Shown here: one piece after another, positions 61,060 through 64,000 of the stretch
How the letters are laid out: the number at the start of each line of letters is the position of its first letter
Numbering within the stretch: position 1 is the stretch's first letter
DNA from: MED-G105 sp038522945
GTDB taxonomy: Bacteria > Pseudomonadota > Alphaproteobacteria > Caulobacterales > Parvularculaceae
Assembly (NCBI GenBank): GCA_038522945.1
Contig: JBCBJV010000002.1
Span: forward strand, 372,001-436,000
Direction: 5' to 3'
Length of the DNA: 64,000 nucleotides
Translations under genes and position numbers: made by a program
The notes under the pieces: generated by a model
The model's input: the letters and a program-made list of their open reading frames with translations, nothing else
Told to the model about the DNA's origin: nothing
The model's database searches: none

Positions 61060-62079
61060 TTACGACTGCTTAGCGCTGGGAGATCTTTTCACCCGCGGAA
61101 TTGTCAGGCCTTTCATGGCCCGATCAAGCCTTGCGGCATCTGAAACCTTGAACAATGCCGCCGGGCGGCCGCTCGATTGTTGGACCGATGCGCCCGTTTT
61201 GGTCACCAGCCCTGACTGTTCAACGCTGCGGCGGAAATTCTGTTTGTGCAATGAAAACCCCACGATGGCTTCCACGGCTTTTTGCAAGTCGAGAAGCGTA
61301 AATTGGTCCGCCATCAGCTGGAAGATCACGGCGCGATACTTCAGCTTGCCCCTGAGGCGGCCAATTGCCGTTGCCAAAATGCGCCGGTGGTCGGAGGCCA
61401 TCGTTGTGCCGGTCACATCGGAAAGTGATTGATCTGCACTCGGAAGTTTCAATCCAGCCGCTCGTCGGTCGCGCCAGGCCTCATGTACGAGCCCTGCTTC
61501 GTACATAAGCTCATATCGATCGAGGGCGCGTTCTTCTTCCCACCCGAGGGAGGTGCGCCCGAAAGCAAGAGCAATGCGTTCTGCCCGCAATGTGGGGGTC
61601 TCCCCGCGGCCAGCCCAATCGTCCAGTGCAGGCAGGATTGTCTCCCCGATGAGTGTAGGCTCACTCGCACGCCAGTCTTCCCATGGGAAGAACTCATACC
61701 AGGTGCGCCATTCAGAATTTTGGGCCCGGTCTTCAGCTGGCGAGCGGGCAAGCGCCAGATAGCCAACAGAGATGATACGCGTCGTGGACGGATCATTCGT
61801 CAATAGGGCAGCGGGCGCTTCGCGTCCCTTGTCGCCAAATGTGTAGAGCTGCTCGATATAGCCGAGCTTTAGGCTCGTTTGTCTTTCCACCCAATTTCGC
61901 ACACCGATTTCAAACGTGCGGTGTTCAACCGGATCAAACGCGCCATAGGGAATGGCGGGCGTGCCGTCATGTCCCTTGATCGACAGGACTTTAGGCGTGT
62001 CGTCGTCCACCGTTGCCAGAACCGCGTTCAGGCCAACGGTGACAGAATTTAGGTCAGGCTTTGGATCGGCATCGTTCAT
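61060..62079 (-). CDS. nrtR: NrtR-like Nudix-winged-helix repressor of NAD synthesis
   Basis: A 339-residue protein with an N-terminal Nudix-like domain (GLNAVLATVDDD onward) and a C-terminal winged helix (YRAVIFQLMADQFTLLDLQ and FRRSVEQSGLV). The Nudix box is degenerate: at REUxEE it reads RNWVERQ, so it probably senses NAD-derived ligands rather than hydrolysing. LYTFGDKGRE is the typical NrtR phrase. It lies directly before nadA on the same strand and shares orientation with nadB and nadC. The C-terminal 90 residues are longer than in some NrtR proteins. Confidence 0.85.
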   Translation of the reverse strand: MNDADPKPDLNSVTVGLNAVLATVDDDTPKVLSIKGHDGTPAIPYGAFDPVEHRTFEIGVRNWVERQTSLKLGYIEQLYTFGDKGREAPAALLTNDPSTTRIISVGYLALARSPAEDRAQNSEWRTWYEFFPWEDWRASEPTLIGETILPALDDWAGRGETPTLRAERIALAFGRTSLGWEEERALDRYELMYEAGLVHEAWRDRRAAGLKLPSADQSLSDVTGTTMASDHRRILATAIGRLRGKLKYRAVIFQLMADQFTLLDLQKAVEAIVGFSLHKQNFRRSVEQSGLVTKTGASVQQSSGRPAALFKVSDAARLDRAMKGLTIPRVKRSPSAKQS

Positions 62080-62125
62080 GGAACAAGCCTATAGGCGCCA
62101 ATGGCCCCTGCTGAAAAGAGGGGCG

Positions 62126-63598
62126 CTAGTGGAGTTTGAGGCGCGGGCGGATCACCTGGTTGATCATGCTAAGGATGATGTAGAACGACCCACGAAGCCA
62201 TCCATGGATGCCCAGCAAGTGCATACGGTAGAGCGATATGTACACAATCCTCGCCATTCGGCCTTCAACGGCCATGCGCCCGCCGACAAGATTTCCCATG
62301 AGGCTTCCGACCGTTGAAAAACGCGATAGCGACACAAGGGAACCATGATCTTTGTATTCAAATGACTTGAGCGGTCGGCCTTTTATGCTCGCCAGGACAT
62401 TATCAAAGACGGTATCGGCCATCTGGTGTGCAGCTTGAGCCCTGGGCGGAATTGGTCGTTCCGCGCCTTCCGCCAGGAAATAGGCACAGTCCCCGATCGC
62501 GTAGATGTCGTCGTCTAGCGTTGTCTGAAGCGTCGGGCGCACAACCAGCTGGTTTGACCGGTGCGTTTCCAGGCCGAGTTCGGAAAGGAACGCTGGGGCG
62601 CGGACCCCCGCAGCCCAGACTTTCAGATCACCGAGGATCGCATCTCCGTCTTTGGTTTTCATACCATAGGGGGTGACTTCGGTGACTTGAGCATTTGTGC
62701 GAACATCAACGCCGAGTTCGGTCAGTTCTTCATGCGCGGCCTCAGCCAGTTCTTCCGGCAAGGCAGGGAGGATCCGTGGGCCCGCTTCCAGGAGGGTGAC
62801 TTTCAAACGCGTCTCATCAAAGACCTCGAGGCCATAATGCTTCAGGGCCGCTGCTGCATTGTAGAGTTCAGCGGCAAGCTCAACCCCTGTCGCGCCGCCG
62901 CCGACAATTGTGACACGGACATATTCATCTGCCCCCGGAAAAAGCGTCATTGCCCGAGATACGCGCAGGCATTGGCTAAGCAATTTCTGGCGGAACTGGT
63001 CAGCGTCTTTGCGGCTTTCCAGGAACATGCAATGCTCCTTCACGCCTTTGACGCCAAAGTCGTTGGCGACCGAGCCGACGGCAATGACGAGATAGTCATA
63101 TCGGATGCGATGCTCGCCCATGATCTCCGAGCCATCTTCGTCCATGAGCGGCGCAACAATCACTTGCTTGTTTTCGCGATCAATACCGCTCAGTGTGCCG
63201 AGGAAAAACCGGTACTTATTCCGATGTCCGTGGCTGGGGTAGCCAACCTCGTCAAGATTGGCGTCGAGCGAGCCGGCGGCGACTTCGTGAAGAAGCGGCT
63301 TCCAGATATGGGTCTGGTTTCGCTCCAGGAGGATGACATCATAGTCCTTCCGGCCGAGCCGTTTCCCTAAGCGCGCCACAAGTTCCAACCCGCCTGCACC
63401 GCCGCCGACGACCAGGATCTGGGTTTTCTTCTTTGTGGCATTGATTGCGGCGGGCAATTGTGGGTTCGCGGCCTGAGCTGCTGCGATTTTGCGCTTTACC
63501 TCTTCAGGCGACACCGAGGCGGCCGGGTCGACTTCTGCGCGCAGGTCAGGTGGTGCCACCGTGTCGGTGTTTTTTTCTGAGGTGATCTGGTCAGTCAC
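62126..63598 (-). CDS. ndh: type II NADH dehydrogenase-like FAD/NAD(P)-dependent oxidoreductase
   Basis: A 490-residue monotopic membrane flavoprotein that oxidises NADH to quinone without pumping protons. It has an N-terminal extension of about 60 residues, then the FAD site VVGGGAGGLELVARLG, the second Rossmann VTIVGGGATGVELAAEL and the C-terminal ATG-like IYAIGDCAYF. The GTG at 63598 after GGAG is preferred to a TTG at 63610. A C-terminal basic amphipathic region (VIRPRLKLH) may help membrane binding. It lies 46 bp upstream of nrtR. Confidence 0.88.
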   Translation of the reverse strand: MTDQITSEKNTDTVAPPDLRAEVDPAASVSPEEVKRKIAAAQAANPQLPAAINATKKKTQILVVGGGAGGLELVARLGKRLGRKDYDVILLERNQTHIWKPLLHEVAAGSLDANLDEVGYPSHGHRNKYRFFLGTLSGIDRENKQVIVAPLMDEDGSEIMGEHRIRYDYLVIAVGSVANDFGVKGVKEHCMFLESRKDADQFRQKLLSQCLRVSRAMTLFPGADEYVRVTIVGGGATGVELAAELYNAAAALKHYGLEVFDETRLKVTLLEAGPRILPALPEELAEAAHEELTELGVDVRTNAQVTEVTPYGMKTKDGDAILGDLKVWAAGVRAPAFLSELGLETHRSNQLVVRPTLQTTLDDDIYAIGDCAYFLAEGAERPIPPRAQAAHQMADTVFDNVLASIKGRPLKSFEYKDHGSLVSLSRFSTVGSLMGNLVGGRMAVEGRMARIVYISLYRMHLLGIHGWLRGSFYIILSMINQVIRPRLKLH

Positions 63599-63791
63599 AG
63601 CGCTCTCCAAAGAAGGCCTACGTTTGGTCGCCGACGGTCGGTTCTTGATTTTTAGGCATGCCGCCTAGTTTATATTGCTTTGCAGCATACCCCAATTTGG
63701 AGATGATGCCGACCAGTAATGACCAGCATTTAAAAAAATCGTGAAAACTTATCGAACACCTCTTATCCGCCTTTATAGTCGGGGACATGAG

Positions 63792-63808
63792 GCGCCGATT
63801 GTCGGCGC
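63792..63808. promoter_or_regulatory. small GC hairpin after ccrM
   Basis: GCGCCGA and TCGGCGC form a 7-bp stem around TTG, 6 bp downstream of the ccrM stop on the minus strand. No T-run follows, so it may or may not end transcription. Confidence 0.4.
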
Positions 63809-63814
63809 TTGAAA

Positions 63815-64000
63815 TCAGGCTTTTAGCTTTTTGCGGAGCTTGTCCCGGAGGAAGTCGATGGGCTTCAGACCTGTTTCTGCCTCGTAGTGCCAATAAGTCC
63901 AGCCGTTACAGCTTTGGGCGTTCTGAACGAGGGCCCCCATCTTGTGGATCGAGCCTTGGACGTCGCCGTCCTTGCCGTCGACCTGAATGGACCCGTCCGC
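63815..64000 (-). CDS. ccrM: C-terminus of CcrM-type adenine-N6 DNA methyltransferase (partial)
   Basis: Only the last 61 codons are in the window; the gene continues past 64000. Translation of the minus strand gives a segment containing IHKMGALVQNAQSCNGWTYW and HYEAETGLKPIDFLRDKLRK, ending in KKLKA. This matches the C-terminal region of CcrM, the cell-cycle-regulated GANTC methyltransferase of alphaproteobacteria, where NGWTxWH and PID-LR are typical. The basic tail is usual. The start and catalytic domain cannot be checked here. Confidence 0.85.
   Translation of the reverse strand, partial: ADGSIQVDGKDGDVQGSIHKMGALVQNAQSCNGWTYWHYEAETGLKPIDFLRDKLRKKLKA

Noticed and set aside
62087..62096. 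Palindrome GCCTATAGGC just before nrtR
   Set aside because: Only 10 bp and unrelated to the repeat before nadA; could be chance.
63618..63893. 91-residue reading frame between ndh and ccrM
   Set aside because: It overlaps the ccrM C-terminus, which is on the same strand in another frame with clear homology.
1..64000. Search for tRNA, rRNA, CRISPR, IS elements, phage or toxin-antitoxin modules
   Set aside because: No T-loop consensus in a tRNA context, repeats with spacers, transposase or integrase reading frames were noticed by eye.

Overview
The window looks like a contiguous chromosomal segment of a moderately GC-rich, free-living (probably marine) alphaproteobacterium related to the Caulobacter/Hyphomonas/Parvularcula side of the class. 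This rests on the C-terminus of a CcrM-type adenine methyltransferase at the right edge, an F0 ATP synthase operon that includes a b' subunit and is separate from F1, the mutY / DUF721 / DsbA-like / smc neighbourhood, a FecI-FecR-TonB receptor cluster among several TonB-dependent receptors, and a CtrA-type TTAA-N7-TTAA site. The genus is inference. I see no rRNA, tRNA, CRISPR, insertion sequence or prophage.

Layout. 1-4.2 kb: a small secreted protein with a strong terminator, a class II DAHP synthase, and a two-gene nucleotide-sugar dehydrogenase/aminotransferase operon. 4.2-8.8 kb: a ferric-iron ABC transporter (permease divergent from ATPase and lipoprotein) and a Zur-like regulator with its own palindrome. 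8.9-15.3 kb: a tandem glycine riboswitch controlling gcvT-gcvH-gcvPA-gcvPB, then a membrane-anchored glutamate-synthase-like flavoprotein. 15.3-18.1 kb: F0 operon atpI-B-E-F'-F. 18.2-26.2 kb: a MAPEG protein, smc, a DsbA-like lipoprotein, DUF721, mutY, a tyrosine phosphatase and an HD hydrolase. 26.5-32.5 kb: envelope and surface genes plus efp. 32.8-35.2 kb: a hybrid histidine kinase. 35.2-43.5 kb: a FecI/FecR/STN-receptor operon divergent from a second large receptor. 43.5-48 kb: a MarR regulator with operator, two proteins of unknown function, and a ZnuD-like receptor with acidic inserts preceded by a small His/Cys-rich protein. 48-57 kb: an acetyltransferase, a cold-shock gene, a beta-helix protein, a crotonase/FrnE pair, ppdK and a SleB hydrolase behind a CtrA site. 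57.3-63.6 kb: an NAD(H) module (ndh, nrtR, nadA, nadB, nadC, all co-oriented). 63.8 kb to the end: the ccrM terminus.

Themes. Metals recur: ferric uptake, zinc sensing, and three TonB receptors. NAD(H) metabolism is gathered with its likely Nudix-derived repressor, and a 7+7 bp inverted repeat lies upstream of nadA. Cell-cycle control is suggested by ccrM and the CtrA site. Most of the window is ordinary core genome. The least explained parts are the acidic-loop receptor with its small partner, the receptor/sigma divergent region with a 12-bp hairpin, a palindromic repeat that appears to supply the nadB ribosome binding site, and three separate 15-bp tandem duplications. I found no clear evidence of a wholly new defence or mobile system.
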